From an uncultured bacterium (GTDB taxonomy: Bacteria; Bacillota; Clostridia; Oscillospirales; Oscillospiraceae): a stretch of 64,000 nt of DNA. The stretch is taken from positions 19,099-83,098 of the forward strand of contig CAMTMC010000009.1 of assembly GCA_947073515.1 (NCBI GenBank). The letters are read 5' to 3'. Shown piece after piece: positions 35,580 to 44,470 of this stretch. The position numbers and the translations under genes were made by a program. The notes beneath the pieces were generated by a model. It did no database searches. It saw only the letters and a program-made list of their open reading frames with translations, and was not told where the DNA came from. Numbering within the stretch: position 1 is the stretch's first letter; each line of letters opens with the position of its first letter.

Positions 35580-36773
35580 ATGAAGAAAAAATGCTGTCCC
35601 TTGTGCTGGCCCTGGCGATGTGCCTGGGCCTGACTGTCCCCGCATTTGCGGCGGGCACGGTGAAGGTGGTGGAGAACAAGACGCAGGGTGTTAAAATCAC
35701 CCTGAACGGGTTCCTCCGGGAAGAGACCCGCAGCTATAATGTATAGGTCTCCACCGAGTATGATGAGGATACGGGCGAGGAGATCACCATTGTGGAACCC
35801 CACGAGTTCACAATCTACGTGGTGGCGGACAATTCCACCGTCACCATTGAGGCGCTGGCGGGGCGCAAGTACGCCGACGCCAGCCTCCAGGGCCTCAACA
35901 GGTGGATTGTTGCGCCCGGCAGTCCCAATTACAATTCATCGGTACGCGAGGCGTGGATTACTTTCCTGGATAACAGGGAAAACTACGCCTACAGTTGTGA
36001 AGGCGACGGTGGTACTACAGATTGGTGGGTGTGGGATGGTGAAGGCAAATTCATTTATGGTGATTACAACTTCACGTGGCCTCTGGACAAAGCTGTGACC
36101 GAAACCGTCTCCCCAGAAGACCAGTACCAGTTTTTGAATCTTAGCACGGGATATGGCATCGACTGGATGTGCGAGAGCGACTACGCCAAGCTGGTGCCCG
36201 TGGACGGCGGCCAGCCCACCCAGCCCACTGACCCCGTCCAGCCCACTGTTCCCACTGTGGGCAATTTCACCGACGTGACGGAGAATGACTGGTTCGCCGG
36301 GCCGGTGCTGTGGGCGGTGGAGCATGGAATCACCTCCGGCACCTCCGAGACAGCCTTCTCCCCCAATCAAAATTGCACCGTGGCCCAGATTCTGACCTTC
36401 CTCTGGAAGGCCAGCGGCTCCCCCCAGGCCGCCGGGAGCAATCCCTTCTCCGATGTGTCCAGCGGCGATTACTACGCCAACGCCGCCGCCTGGGCCTATG
36501 AGAAGGGCATGGTCTCCGGCAAGACCTTCGGCGGGGACACCCCCTGCACCCCGGAGCATGGCGGTGACCTACCTGTGGAAAGCGGCCGGCAGCCCGGACG
36601 CCGGAACCCCGGATTTTACCGACGTACCCGCCGGGGCGGACTATGCCGGCGCCGTGGCCTGGGCCGTGGAGCGGGACGTGACCTCCAGCACCTCTAACAC
36701 CACCTTCTCCCCGGACAGCGTCTGCACCCGTGGGCAGATTGTGACCTTCCTCTACCAGGGGCTGGCCAAGTAA
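35580..36773 (+). pseudogene. SLH-domain surface protein, inactivated
   Basis: A secreted protein with three C-terminal S-layer-homology repeats (NFTDVTENDWFAGPVLWAVE, NPFSDVSSGDYYANAAAWAY, DFTDVPAGADYAGAVAWAVE). An N-terminal domain of unknown type precedes them, and the signal peptide reads LSLVLALAMCLGLTVPAFA. Three lesions are visible. The start ATGAAGAAAAAATGC lacks one A needed to join the leader to the signal peptide. A TAG stop follows SYNV near 35745. An extra C near 36548 puts the last SLH repeat out of frame. RBS GAGAGAGGAAATGAGAG is good. The homopolymer changes could be slippage or read error, but the stop is independent. Expression would have been tied to the AAGC leader. Confidence 0.8.
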
Positions 36774-36803
36774 CAGAAATAGCGCCGGCCTCCCGGCCAA
36801 CGC

Positions 36804-36838
36804 AAAGTGCCGCTCCAATTCAAATGGGGCGGCACTTC
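36804..36838. terminator. Convergent terminator
   Basis: AAGTGCCGC and GCGGCACTT with a 15-base loop, between the SLH relic (plus) and the amidohydrolase (minus). Confidence 0.6.
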
Positions 36839-36886
36839 TTGTTGTGATACCCAGGCCGGCGGCGGGGATTCATTCCCGGCGTTCCC

Positions 36887-38059
36887 TCACACGCCCTTCA
36901 GCCAGGCCAGCGCCGACTCCACGTACAGGCTGGCGGCGATGGGCAGGCAGTCCTCATCAATGTCAAAGCCGGGGGTGTGGTGGGCCAGCCGGGAGCCGGG
37001 GACGGCCTCGCTCCCGCTGCCCACAAAGGCGTACACCCCGGGGACGGCGGCGATGATCTCCGCCATGTCGTCCCCGCCCAGGGATAGCTCCTTGGGCACC
37101 AGGTTCCCCTTCCCCACTACACGCTCCAGGGCGGGGACAAGCTCCTCATAGGCCCTGGCGTCGTTGACCAGGGCCCGGGTGAAGGACTCCACCTCAATCC
37201 CGGCGGCGGTGTTGTACAGGGCGGCCACCCCCCGGGCGGTCTCAGCGATCTTGCTGTTGAGCATGGCCCGGGTCCCCTCCGAGAAACAGCGGACGGTGCC
37301 CTCGATCACCGCCTCTTTCGCCACAATGTTGTAGCCCTCCCCGGAGCGGAGCACCCCCACCCCGATCAGGGCGGGGTCAGTGGGGCTTTTCAGCCGTCCC
37401 ACCAGGCCCTGCAAAGCGGTGACAATCTGGGCGGCGGCATAGAGGGCGTCCGCCCCCAGCTCCGGCGTGGAGACGTGGGCGCTCCTGCCCGTGACCCGGA
37501 TGGTAAAGTGGTCCACCGAGGCGTTCTCCGCCCCCGGGTTCACCGCCACCTTCCCCACCGGCAGGTTGGACTGGAGATGGACGCCGAAGGAGCGTTCCGC
37601 CCCCTCCAGCGCCCCGTCCCGCAGAAAGAGGACGGCCCCCTTGCCATACTCCTCCCCGGGCTGAAAGACAAAGTCGATCTCCCCGGCGAAGGAGTCCTCC
37701 AGCCCTTTCAGCGCCCGGGCCGCCCCCAGCAGGGCGGCGGTGTGGGCGTCGTGGCCGCAGGCGTGCATCACGCCGGGACATTGGGAGGCGTAGGGGACCG
37801 CCTTCTCATCCTGGATGGGCAGGGCGTCGGTGTCCGCCCGGAGGACGATCTTCCGCCCCGGCCCTCTCTTGCCCTGGAGCACCCCCAGCACCCCGGTCTC
37901 CCCCACCCGGCGGGCGGGGATGCCGATGGCGGCCAGCTCCGCCTGGATACGGCTGGCGGTCTCAAACTCCCGCATACTCAGCTCCGGGCGGCTGTGGAAG
38001 TGGCGGCGCAGGGCGGTGATGTAGTCCCGGTCCTGTTCAATCAGTGGATGGACGGCCAT
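36887..38059 (-). CDS. M20-family amidohydrolase/peptidase
   Basis: A 390-residue cytoplasmic metallohydrolase of the M20D/IAA-Leu-Arg type. Metal ligands appear in ADTDALPI, ACGHDAHTAALLG and FQPGEEYGKGA, with a final His in LAHHTPGF. The dimerisation domain in the middle has GRSAHVSTPELG. It removes N-acyl or amide groups from amino-acid derivatives. It is the last gene of a unit after metQ, metI and metN, so it may deacylate imported N-acyl-methionine, -cysteine or related compounds. Length is normal. Its ATG lies about 120 bases after metQ. Confidence 0.9.
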   Translation of the reverse strand: MAVHPLIEQDRDYITALRRHFHSRPELSMREFETASRIQAELAAIGIPARRVGETGVLGVLQGKRGPGRKIVLRADTDALPIQDEKAVPYASQCPGVMHACGHDAHTAALLGAARALKGLEDSFAGEIDFVFQPGEEYGKGAVLFLRDGALEGAERSFGVHLQSNLPVGKVAVNPGAENASVDHFTIRVTGRSAHVSTPELGADALYAAAQIVTALQGLVGRLKSPTDPALIGVGVLRSGEGYNIVAKEAVIEGTVRCFSEGTRAMLNSKIAETARGVAALYNTAAGIEVESFTRALVNDARAYEELVPALERVVGKGNLVPKELSLGGDDMAEIIAAVPGVYAFVGSGSEAVPGSRLAHHTPGFDIDEDCLPIAASLYVESALAWLKGV

Positions 38060-38126
38060 ATTGATTCACCTCAACAAGTTGGATTCCTTCCCGCCCTGGG
38101 AAGGGGAGGGGATTGTACCGGGAAGC

Positions 38127-38150
38127 TCCCGCCCCCTTTGGGGGGCGGGA
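38127..38150. terminator. GC-rich hairpin between metQ and amidohydrolase genes
   Basis: TCCCGCCCC and GGGGCGGGA around CTTTGG. There is no T run on the minus strand, so it may attenuate or protect the message instead of ending it. Confidence 0.4.
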
Positions 38151-38178
38151 CTTTTCCCGCTCCGGCGGACAGTCCGCT

Positions 38179-39027
38179 TTAAAACGCGGGGATATAGGTG
38201 CCCTGATAGATGTCCCGGATGGCCTGGGCGGTCTCCTCGGACTGGTAGGCGGCCAGCACCTTCTGATAGACCCCGTTTTCCAGGTCGGCAGTCCGGCAGG
38301 CGATGATGTTGATGTAGGGGTTGTCAGAGCCGGGCTCCACCTGCTCAGTGTAGACCGCCTCGTCGATTTTCAGGCCGTTGTCGATGGCGTGGGCCCCGTT
38401 GACAAAGGCCGCGGCCACGTCGGGAATCAGGCTGGCGGTGTTGGCGGCCTCCACCTCCACAAACTCCAGGTTCAGGGGGTTGGCGGTGATGTCCTTCAGC
38501 TCGGGCATGTAGCCAGCGGCGGGGTCCACCTCCAGCAGGCCGGCGGCCTCCAGGATCTTAAAGCACCGGCCCTCGTTGGTGGGGTCGCTGGGAACGGCGA
38601 TCTTGTCCCCCGCCTTCAGCTCGCTCACCTGGGTGATCTTGTCGGAGTACAGGGACAGGGGGGCCAGGATGGTGTCCCCCAGGACGGCCACATCGTAGCC
38701 CAGGTCGTCAATCTCCTTCTGGAGGTAGGCCTTGTGCTGGAAGGCGTTCAGGTCGATCTCCCCGGCGTTCAGGGCGTTGTTGGGCAGCTTGTACTCGGCG
38801 AACTCCACCATCTCGCAGCGGATGTTCTCCGCCTCCAGTAGCTTGTTGACGGTGTCCCACTGCTCGTTGTTGGCGCCCACCACGCCCACCTTGACCACCG
38901 TGACCTCATTGCCGGAGCCGCCGGCGTTAGAGCTCCCGCCGCTTCCGCCGGAGCCTCCCCCGCAGGCGGCCAGGGACAGGGCCAGGGCTGCGGCCAGGGC
39001 CAGGGAGAGCAAGTTCTTCTGTTTCAT
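38179..39027 (-). CDS. metQ: Methionine-type ABC transporter binding lipoprotein (MetQ/NlpA)
   Basis: A 282-residue lipoprotein of the NlpA family. The signal peptide ends in ALSLAAC and a Gly/Ser tether follows. The NlpA blocks are present: GDKIAVPSDPTNEGRCFKIL and VNGAHAIDNGLKI. It binds methionine or a related sulfur amino acid outside the cell and passes it to MetI. Third gene of metN-metI-metQ. The usual family choice between L-methionine, D-methionine and other ligands cannot be settled here. Confidence 0.92.
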   Translation of the reverse strand: MKQKNLLSLALAAALALSLAACGGGSGGSGGSSNAGGSGNEVTVVKVGVVGANNEQWDTVNKLLEAENIRCEMVEFAEYKLPNNALNAGEIDLNAFQHKAYLQKEIDDLGYDVAVLGDTILAPLSLYSDKITQVSELKAGDKIAVPSDPTNEGRCFKILEAAGLLEVDPAAGYMPELKDITANPLNLEFVEVEAANTASLIPDVAAAFVNGAHAIDNGLKIDEAVYTEQVEPGSDNPYINIIACRTADLENGVYQKVLAAYQSEETAQAIRDIYQGTYIPAF

Positions 39028-39095
39028 ATTCAGTTCCTCCTTAATAATCAGGCAGATATTCCATAATTTGATCCAGCAGCTGGAAAGCCAGCTGG

Positions 39096-39776
39096 TCAGT
39101 GAGTCGCCTTTCTGGCGATCAAGGCGCCCACCGCTTGGACAACGCTCACCAGGATGACAATGATGAGGATGACCGTCCAGGTGATCTGGGGCAGGTTCTT
39201 GCTGTGGCCGTACATAATGGCGAAATTCCCCAGACCGCCGGCCCCCAGGGTCCCGGCGATGGCGGTGAAGTTGATGAGGGAGACCATGGTAATGGTCACC
39301 CCCCGGGTAATGCCGGGGACCGCCTCTTTTAAATAGACCCGCCGGATCATCTCCCAGGGGGAGGAGCCCATGGCCTGGGCCGCCTCAATCAGGCCGGCGG
39401 GGACCTCAGCCAGGGCGCTCTCCACCTGCCGCCCCAGGAAGGGGATGGTTCCGAATACCAGAGGGATGATGGCTCCCCGGACGCCGATGGCGGTGCCCAC
39501 CAGCAGGCGGCTCAGTCCCAGCAGTAAAATGGCCAGCAGGATAAAGGGGATGGAGCGGAAGAAGTCGCAGACCCGGCCCAGAATGAAGTTTACCGGCCTG
39601 TTCCGTAAAATCCCCCCCTCCCGGGTGGTGAACAGGAGCACTCCAAAGGGGATGCCCAGCACTAGGGAGATACCCCCGGAGATGCCCACCATCTGGATGG
39701 TCTCCCAGAAGGCCCGCCACAGTTGGTCGGACCGGGCCACCACGTCGGGGATGATCTGATTGAGCAGCTCAGCCAT
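39096..39776 (-). CDS. metI: Methionine-type ABC transporter permease (MetI)
   Basis: A 226-residue permease with five helices. The ATPase-docking loop is ESALAEVPAGLIEAAQAMGS, and the MetI-type N-terminus holds FWETIQMVGISGGISLVLG. The start overlaps the end of metN by eight bases and has GGAGGTG upstream. Forms the channel for the MetQ-bound substrate. Confidence 0.93.
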   Translation of the reverse strand: MAELLNQIIPDVVARSDQLWRAFWETIQMVGISGGISLVLGIPFGVLLFTTREGGILRNRPVNFILGRVCDFFRSIPFILLAILLLGLSRLLVGTAIGVRGAIIPLVFGTIPFLGRQVESALAEVPAGLIEAAQAMGSSPWEMIRRVYLKEAVPGITRGVTITMVSLINFTAIAGTLGAGGLGNFAIMYGHSKNLPQITWTVILIIVILVSVVQAVGALIARKATH

Positions 39777-40797
39777 GGGAAATCACCTCCACCAGTACGT
39801 TCCGCTCCGACAAGTAGTCCGCCGCCCCGGTGATCTTGTCGTGCCCGCCCCCGGCGATGACCACCAGGCCGCCCAGGGGCTTGCCGTCAATCAGCTCAAC
39901 GCTGCCCAGCAGGATATTCACGTCCAGCTCAAACCGCCGGGAAATGCTGGAGATCAGCGCCTCAGAGGTACTGCCCTCCAGGTAGTCCAGCCGGAGCAGG
40001 TACTCCCCGTCCTTCAGGCGGATGGGTCTGGACGGGTCCTCCAGCAGCTCATGGATGCGGGAGAGGTTGGATGTACTCTCCACGAACTTTTTGGTGATGG
40101 CCTGCCGGGGTGTAGAAAACACCTGGAACACGTTGCCGCTCTCCACCACCGAGCCCCCCTCCATCACATAGACCCGGTCGCAGATCTGCTTGATCACCTG
40201 CATCTCGTGGGTGATGACCACAATGGTGATGCCCAGGGTCCGGTTGACCTCCTTCAGCAGCCGGAGGATAGACCGGGTGGTCTCCGGGTCCAGGGCGCTG
40301 GTGGCCTCGTCGCTGAGGAGGACCTCCGGGTCGTTGGCCAGGGCCCGGGCAATGGCCACCCGCTGCTTCTGGCCCCCGGACAGCTGGGAGGGGTAGGCGT
40401 CCGCCTTGTCGGACAGGCCCACCAGCTCCAGCAGGGAGCGTACCTTCTGGTCGATCTCCTGCCGGCTCCTGCCCTTCAGGGGGTAGGCCACATTGCCGTA
40501 CACCGTCCGGGAGGCGAAGAGGTTGAAGTGCTGGAAGATCATGCCGATCTTCTTCCGCTTCTCCCGGAGCTGCTTTTGGTCCAGCGCCATAAGCTCCTCG
40601 CCGCCGATGGTGACGGTGCCCTCGGTGGGCCGCTCCAGCAGGTTGACGCACCGGGCCAGCGTGGACTTGCCCGCCCCGGAAAAGCCGATAATCCCGGCGA
40701 TGGTCCCCTTCTCGATGTGGAGGCTCACATCCTTAACCGCCTCCACCGTCTGTTTCCCTGTCTCAAACCGCTTTGAGACGTGTTCCAATCGAATCAT
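39769..40797 (-). CDS. metN: Methionine-type ABC transporter ATPase (MetN) with NIL domain
   Basis: A 342-residue ATPase: Walker A GFSGAGKST, signature LSGGQKQRVAIARALAN, Walker B LLSDEATSALDP, switch THEMQVI. The C-terminal NIL domain (RLDYLEGSTSEALISSISRR) is the methionine-binding regulatory site that slows transport when the cell is full. I chose the ATG followed by IRLEHVSKRFETG; the longer frame has no RBS. First gene of the transporter unit. A LysR gene lies upstream on the same strand. Confidence 0.94.
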   Translation of the reverse strand: MIRLEHVSKRFETGKQTVEAVKDVSLHIEKGTIAGIIGFSGAGKSTLARCVNLLERPTEGTVTIGGEELMALDQKQLREKRKKIGMIFQHFNLFASRTVYGNVAYPLKGRSRQEIDQKVRSLLELVGLSDKADAYPSQLSGGQKQRVAIARALANDPEVLLSDEATSALDPETTRSILRLLKEVNRTLGITIVVITHEMQVIKQICDRVYVMEGGSVVESGNVFQVFSTPRQAITKKFVESTSNLSRIHELLEDPSRPIRLKDGEYLLRLDYLEGSTSEALISSISRRFELDVNILLGSVELIDGKPLGGLVVIAGGGHDKITGAADYLSERNVLVEVISHG

Positions 40798-40837
40798 ATC
40801 TGTTCCCCTTTTCTTGCGCGTGTTCCAAGGATAGCAC

Positions 40838-40880
40838 AAAACCCGCCCCAGGTGTTAATACCCAAAACCAGGGGCGGGTT
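40838..40880 (-). terminator. Terminator between lysR and metN
   Basis: AACCCGCCCC and GGGGCGGGTT, with a loop of about 20 bases and a short T run on the minus strand. It separates the LysR gene from metN. Confidence 0.6.
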
Positions 40881-40908
40881 ATAGAAAAAAACTATAGCCA
40901 ATCTCCGG

Positions 40909-41808
40909 TTACAAGAGGATTGACTTGCGTACCTCCTGGAGATACAGCTCCCCCAGCCGGCTCAGGGGGCTGCCCCGGCGCTGGATATAGCCGATGTGCA
41001 TGACGCCCCCCTCCTCCAGAGGGATGGTGGTGTACTCCGAGCCGTTGAGGGGGCGGCACACGATGCCGGAACACAGGGTATAGCCGTTCAGGCCTTTCAT
41101 CAGGTTGAGCACCGTGGCCCGGTCATTGACCCGGATCAGCTGCCGGTACTGGTAGGTGCTCAGCACCTCCTCCGACAAAAACAGGGAATTCCGTTTGCCC
41201 AGCTCAAAGGAGATGCAGGGGTAGGGCTCCAGGTCGGCCATGGTGAGCCGCTTCCGGCCGGCCAGGGGGTGCCCCCCCCATAGATAGACGCAAGTGGAGC
41301 AGTCCCGCAGGGGGTGGAACTCCAGGTTGTTCTCCTCAAGGAGCTTGGTCAAGTACTTCTCGTTAAAATCGTCCAGATATAAAATGCCCAGCTCGCTCTT
41401 GTAGTCCCGAACGTTCTCTATGCACTCATAGGTCCGGGTCTCCAGGATGGAAAACTCATACTCCTCCATCCCCACCCTGCCCACCATCTCCACAAAGGCG
41501 TTGATGGCGAAGGTGTAGTGCTGGGTGGACACGGAGAATTTTTTCCGGGACCGTCCGGCTACAAACCGTCCCTCCAGGAGGGCGTACTGCTCGCAGATCT
41601 GCCGGGCGTAGTTCAGGAACTCCTCCCCCTCCGCCGTCACCGTCACGCCCCGGTTGGAGCGGCGGAACAGCTCAAAGCCGATCTCCTCCTCCAGCTCCTT
41701 CACCGCGCTGGACACGCTGGGCTGGGAGACGTAAAGATTTTTCGCCGCCGAGTTGACAGAGCCGCTGTCCGTAATAGCGACCACATATTTCAGCTGCTGG
41801 AGCGTCAT
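40909..41808 (-). CDS. LysR-family regulator of the methionine-type operon
   Basis: A 299-residue regulator with the LysR N-terminus (TLQQLKYVVAITDSGSVNSA, then LYVSQPSVSSAVKELEEEIG) and a C-terminal effector domain. The C-terminal block LSRLGELYLQEVRKSILL is family-like. Similar LysR genes (CysB/CmbR-like) control sulfur amino-acid uptake. The gene is upstream of metN-metI-metQ on the same strand, separated by a terminator, so it is likely its activator. Ligand not readable. Confidence 0.9.
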   Translation of the reverse strand: MTLQQLKYVVAITDSGSVNSAAKNLYVSQPSVSSAVKELEEEIGFELFRRSNRGVTVTAEGEEFLNYARQICEQYALLEGRFVAGRSRKKFSVSTQHYTFAINAFVEMVGRVGMEEYEFSILETRTYECIENVRDYKSELGILYLDDFNEKYLTKLLEENNLEFHPLRDCSTCVYLWGGHPLAGRKRLTMADLEPYPCISFELGKRNSLFLSEEVLSTYQYRQLIRVNDRATVLNLMKGLNGYTLCSGIVCRPLNGSEYTTIPLEEGGVMHIGYIQRRGSPLSRLGELYLQEVRKSILL

Positions 41809-41882
41809 AGCGCCCCCCTCCTTTCTGACTCAATTTGCCGCCGGCTGGCGCCAGCCCGGGGGCCATAACAGTGGAATACATA

Positions 41883-41919
41883 GAAAACCCTCTGATTTCA
41901 GCTAAAATCAGAGGGTTTT
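41883..41919. terminator. Terminator between tRNA cluster and lysR
   Basis: AAACCCTCTGATTT and AAATCAGAGGGTTT, with a short AGCT-like loop and T/A runs on both sides. It can stop both directions. Confidence 0.8.
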
Positions 41920-41995
41920 TGGTTGCGGGGGGAGGACTTGAACCTCCGGCCTCCGGGTTATGAGCCCGACGAGCTACCAACTGCTCTACCCCGCG
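41920..41995 (-). tRNA. Initiator tRNA-fMet (anticodon CAU)
   Basis: Cloverleaf with C1-A72 mismatch in the acceptor (CGCGGGG/CCCCGCA), three G-C pairs in the anticodon stem (GTCGGGCTCATAACCCG region), and T-loop TTCAAGT. These mark an initiator tRNA. CCA is encoded. It is the second tRNA of the unit. Confidence 0.93.
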
Positions 41996-41998
41996 ATA

Positions 41999-42085
41999 TG
42001 GTGCCGGAGACCGGGGTCGAACCGGCACGGGATCTCTCCCACGGGATTTTAAGTCCCGGGCGTCTGCCAATTCCGCCACTCCGGC
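41999..42085 (-). tRNA. tRNA-Leu (anticodon UAA)
   Basis: Class II tRNA of 87 bases with a long variable arm (GGGAGAGATCCCG region), acceptor GCCGGAG/CTCCGGC, loop CTTAAAA giving UAA, encoded CCA. Three bases before tRNA-fMet. Confidence 0.93.
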
Positions 42086-42114
42086 ATGGGTGGCTTCCGG
42101 TCTAGTGCCTAAAT

Positions 42115-42143
42115 AGAGTATCACATTTTCCGCCCCGTGTCAA
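42115..42143 (-). promoter_or_regulatory. Promoter of the tRNA-Leu/tRNA-fMet unit
   Basis: On the minus strand TTGACA, a 17-base spacer, TACTCT, ending 30 bases before tRNA-Leu. Confidence 0.65.
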
Positions 42144-42253
42144 GCAGAAAATTTCGACCGGATTCTCCCTCCCATTCCCGCTACCGGGAGAGCCCCTTCC
42201 CCCTCCGGGGCCCTCCCCATCCACGGCGGCCCGGCACACGGGGCACAGCCTAA

Positions 42254-43291
42254 TCACAGGGTGATTCCGCACTCCTCCAGCCGCTGGCCCAGGCTCTTGC
42301 CCTGGTTGCCGGCCCGGCCGGTCACGGTCTCGGCGTGGAGCATGGAGCTGATCACCGACTCCTCCACGCAGTCCGCCACCGCCCGGAACACCAGATCCAG
42401 CAGGTTTTCCTGGAGAACCTGGGTTGTTGCGAAGGCCTCCCGCCCGTAGTGGGGCACCCGGGCCCCGGTGGAGAACATCACCGCCATCTCCCCGCTGCCC
42501 GAGGAGATATAGGCCCCCGTCCGGGCCAGGCCGCTCTGGGCCCGGCGGCACACCCGGCCCATCTGCCTACAGCTCAGGGGGATGTCAGTCGCCAAAATTA
42601 CCACGCAGGACCCCTTGTCCGCCCGGGCGGGGCCCTCGGCGATTTTCTGCCCCAGAGGGGAGCCGCCCACCCGTAAATCGACGGTCTGCCCGAAGTTGGT
42701 GAGCAGCAGCGCCCCCACCGCGTAGGCCTTTCCCCCGATCTCAATCACCCGGGAGGCGGAGCCGATCCCGCCCTTCAGCCCATAGCAGCACATCCCCCGG
42801 CCAGCGCCCACAGCCCCCTCGGCGAAGCGGTCGGAGGCGGCGGCCAGGGCGGCGTTCACGTCCCCCTCCGTCACGTGCATCCCCCGGATGTCGTTGAGCC
42901 TGCCGTCGTTGCACTCCAGCACCACCGGGTTCACCGTGCCGGTGGTCAGGCCGATGTCCTCATTGTCCGCCAGGCTGTACCGGATCAGGGCGTTCACCCC
43001 CGTCCCCACACCAAAGGTGTTGGTGAGGACAATGGGGGTCTCAATGGTGCCCAGCTCCTGGACCTGGACCAGCCCCGCCGCCTTGCCAAAGCCGTTGATC
43101 ACGTGGCAGGCCGCCGGGACCTTCTGGGCGAACAGGTTGCCCTCCGCCGGGATGATGGCGGTCACCCCGGTCTGTACGTCCCCGTCGCTGAGGGTCACAT
43201 GGCCCACCCGCACCCCGGGCACATCGGTGATCAGATTCCGCTCCCCAGCGGGGAAGCTGCCAAAAGTCAGAGTCTTTTGTTCCACACCCAT
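42254..43291 (-). CDS. P1-family aminopeptidase (DmpA/BapA-type)
   Basis: A 345-residue self-processing peptidase of the Ntn-hydrolase-like DmpA fold. The probable cleavage site is G-S in ADKGSCVVILATDIPL, where the Ser becomes the nucleophile. Upstream blocks are VGHVTLSDGDVQTGVTAI, TNTFGVGTGVN and GTVNPVVLECNDGRLND, which line the active site. These enzymes release N-terminal D- or beta-amino acids or other L-residues from small peptides. The ATG follows GGAGGG (TTTTTGGAGGGATCC); longer frames are not used. Divergent from birA. Confidence 0.9.
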   Translation of the reverse strand: MGVEQKTLTFGSFPAGERNLITDVPGVRVGHVTLSDGDVQTGVTAIIPAEGNLFAQKVPAACHVINGFGKAAGLVQVQELGTIETPIVLTNTFGVGTGVNALIRYSLADNEDIGLTTGTVNPVVLECNDGRLNDIRGMHVTEGDVNAALAAASDRFAEGAVGAGRGMCCYGLKGGIGSASRVIEIGGKAYAVGALLLTNFGQTVDLRVGGSPLGQKIAEGPARADKGSCVVILATDIPLSCRQMGRVCRRAQSGLARTGAYISSGSGEMAVMFSTGARVPHYGREAFATTQVLQENLLDLVFRAVADCVEESVISSMLHAETVTGRAGNQGKSLGQRLEECGITL

Positions 43292-43382
43292 ATGGATCCC
43301 TCCAAAAATTATTTCCCTGACATTATATCCCCATCTCCCGCCGGTGTAAAGAGAGTTTTCCGTCAACTCCGTTCCCAGCCGG

Positions 43383-43411
43383 TTGACGCCCCCTCCTTTC
43401 TGCCGTATAAT
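43383..43411 (+). promoter_or_regulatory. Promoter of birA
   Basis: TTGACG, 17 bases, TATAAT, with start near 43419. Nearly perfect. Confidence 0.8.
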
Positions 43412-43439
43412 AGAGAAAATAATCAGAGGGGGCGTCTGT

Positions 43440-44432
43440 ATGAGCCGGGAAAAAGTGCTGGCCCTCCTGCGGGAGCGGCAGGGGGAATATGTGTCCGGGG
43501 AGGCCATGAGCCAGGTCCTGGGCATCAGCCGGGCGGGGGTCTGGAAGGTGATCCAGGCCCTGCGGCAGGAGGGCTATGTGGTCTCCTCCGCCCCCAACCG
43601 GGGCTACCGGCTGGAGGCGGGCCCTGACCTCCTCCGGGCGGGGGAGCTGTCCGCCCCTCTGGCCGGCTCCCTCGTAGGCCGGGAGCTGGTGTGCCTGGAG
43701 GTCATTGACTCCACCAGCACCGAGTGCAAGCGCCGGGCCATGGCCGGGGCCGCCGAGGGCCTGGTGGTGCTGGCGGAGGAGCAGACCGGGGGCCGGGGCC
43801 GCCGGGGCCGCTCCTTCCAATCCCCCCGGGGCAAGGGGCTTTACCTGTCCGCCCTTCTCCGCCCCAGGCTGTCCCCCCAGGAGGTGTCCAACTTTACCGC
43901 CTGGGTGGCGGTGGCGGTGTGCGACGGCATCCAGGCCGCCTGCGGCCTGCGGCCCCAAATCAAATGGACCAACGACATCGTCCTGAACGGGAAAAAGCTG
44001 GTAGGCATCCTCACGGAGCTGGGCCTGGTCAGCGAGAGCAACGACTTAGACTGGTTAGTCACCGGCATCGGGGTCAACGTCAACCAGAGGCCGGAGGACT
44101 TCGACCCGGGGATCCGGGATATGGCCACCTCCCTGGCCATGGCCCTGGGCCACCCGGCGCGGCGGACGGAGCTGGCTGCCCAGATCATCCTGGCCTTGGA
44201 CCGGGCCTACCAAGGGTTCCCAGGAAACAAGGATGAATACTTTCAGAAATATACAGCGGACTGTATTACCGTGGGGAGAGAGGTCCAGGTCATCACCCCA
44301 ACCGACCGGCGGGATGGCTTCGCCGAGGCCATCGATCCCGATTTCAACCTGGTGGTCCGCTTCCCCGACGGCACCCGGGAGGCCTTTTCCGCCGGGGAGG
44401 TCTCCATCCGTGGGATGTACGGCTACGTATAG
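43440..44432 (+). CDS. birA: Bifunctional biotin-protein ligase/repressor BirA
   Basis: A 330-residue protein. An N-terminal winged helix (SGEAMSQVLGISRAGVWKVI) binds DNA. The central ligase domain has EQTGGRGRRGRSFQSPRG (ATP/biotin site, GRGRRGR) and IKWTNDIVLNGKKLVGILTE. The C-terminal SH3-like domain is present. It attaches biotin to carboxylase subunits and may repress biotin uptake genes. The start follows GAGGGGGCG and a strong promoter. Length is normal. Confidence 0.95.
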   Translation: MSREKVLALLRERQGEYVSGEAMSQVLGISRAGVWKVIQALRQEGYVVSSAPNRGYRLEAGPDLLRAGELSAPLAGSLVGRELVCLEVIDSTSTECKRRAMAGAAEGLVVLAEEQTGGRGRRGRSFQSPRGKGLYLSALLRPRLSPQEVSNFTAWVAVAVCDGIQAACGLRPQIKWTNDIVLNGKKLVGILTELGLVSESNDLDWLVTGIGVNVNQRPEDFDPGIRDMATSLAMALGHPARRTELAAQIILALDRAYQGFPGNKDEYFQKYTADCITVGREVQVITPTDRRDGFAEAIDPDFNLVVRFPDGTREAFSAGEVSIRGMYGYV

Positions 44433-44438
44433 CGTCGA

Positions 44439-44469
44439 AAACGGCCCTGCCAATGCGGCAGGGCCGTTT
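44439..44469. terminator. Convergent terminator between birA and ftsH
   Basis: AAACGGCCCTGCC and GGCAGGGCCGTTT with a 5-base loop, serving both genes. Confidence 0.8.
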
Positions 44470-44470
44470 C

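Noticed and set aside
41672..42124. Minus-strand frame across tRNA-fMet and tRNA-Leu
   Set aside because: It is the translation of tRNA genes, a common artefact.
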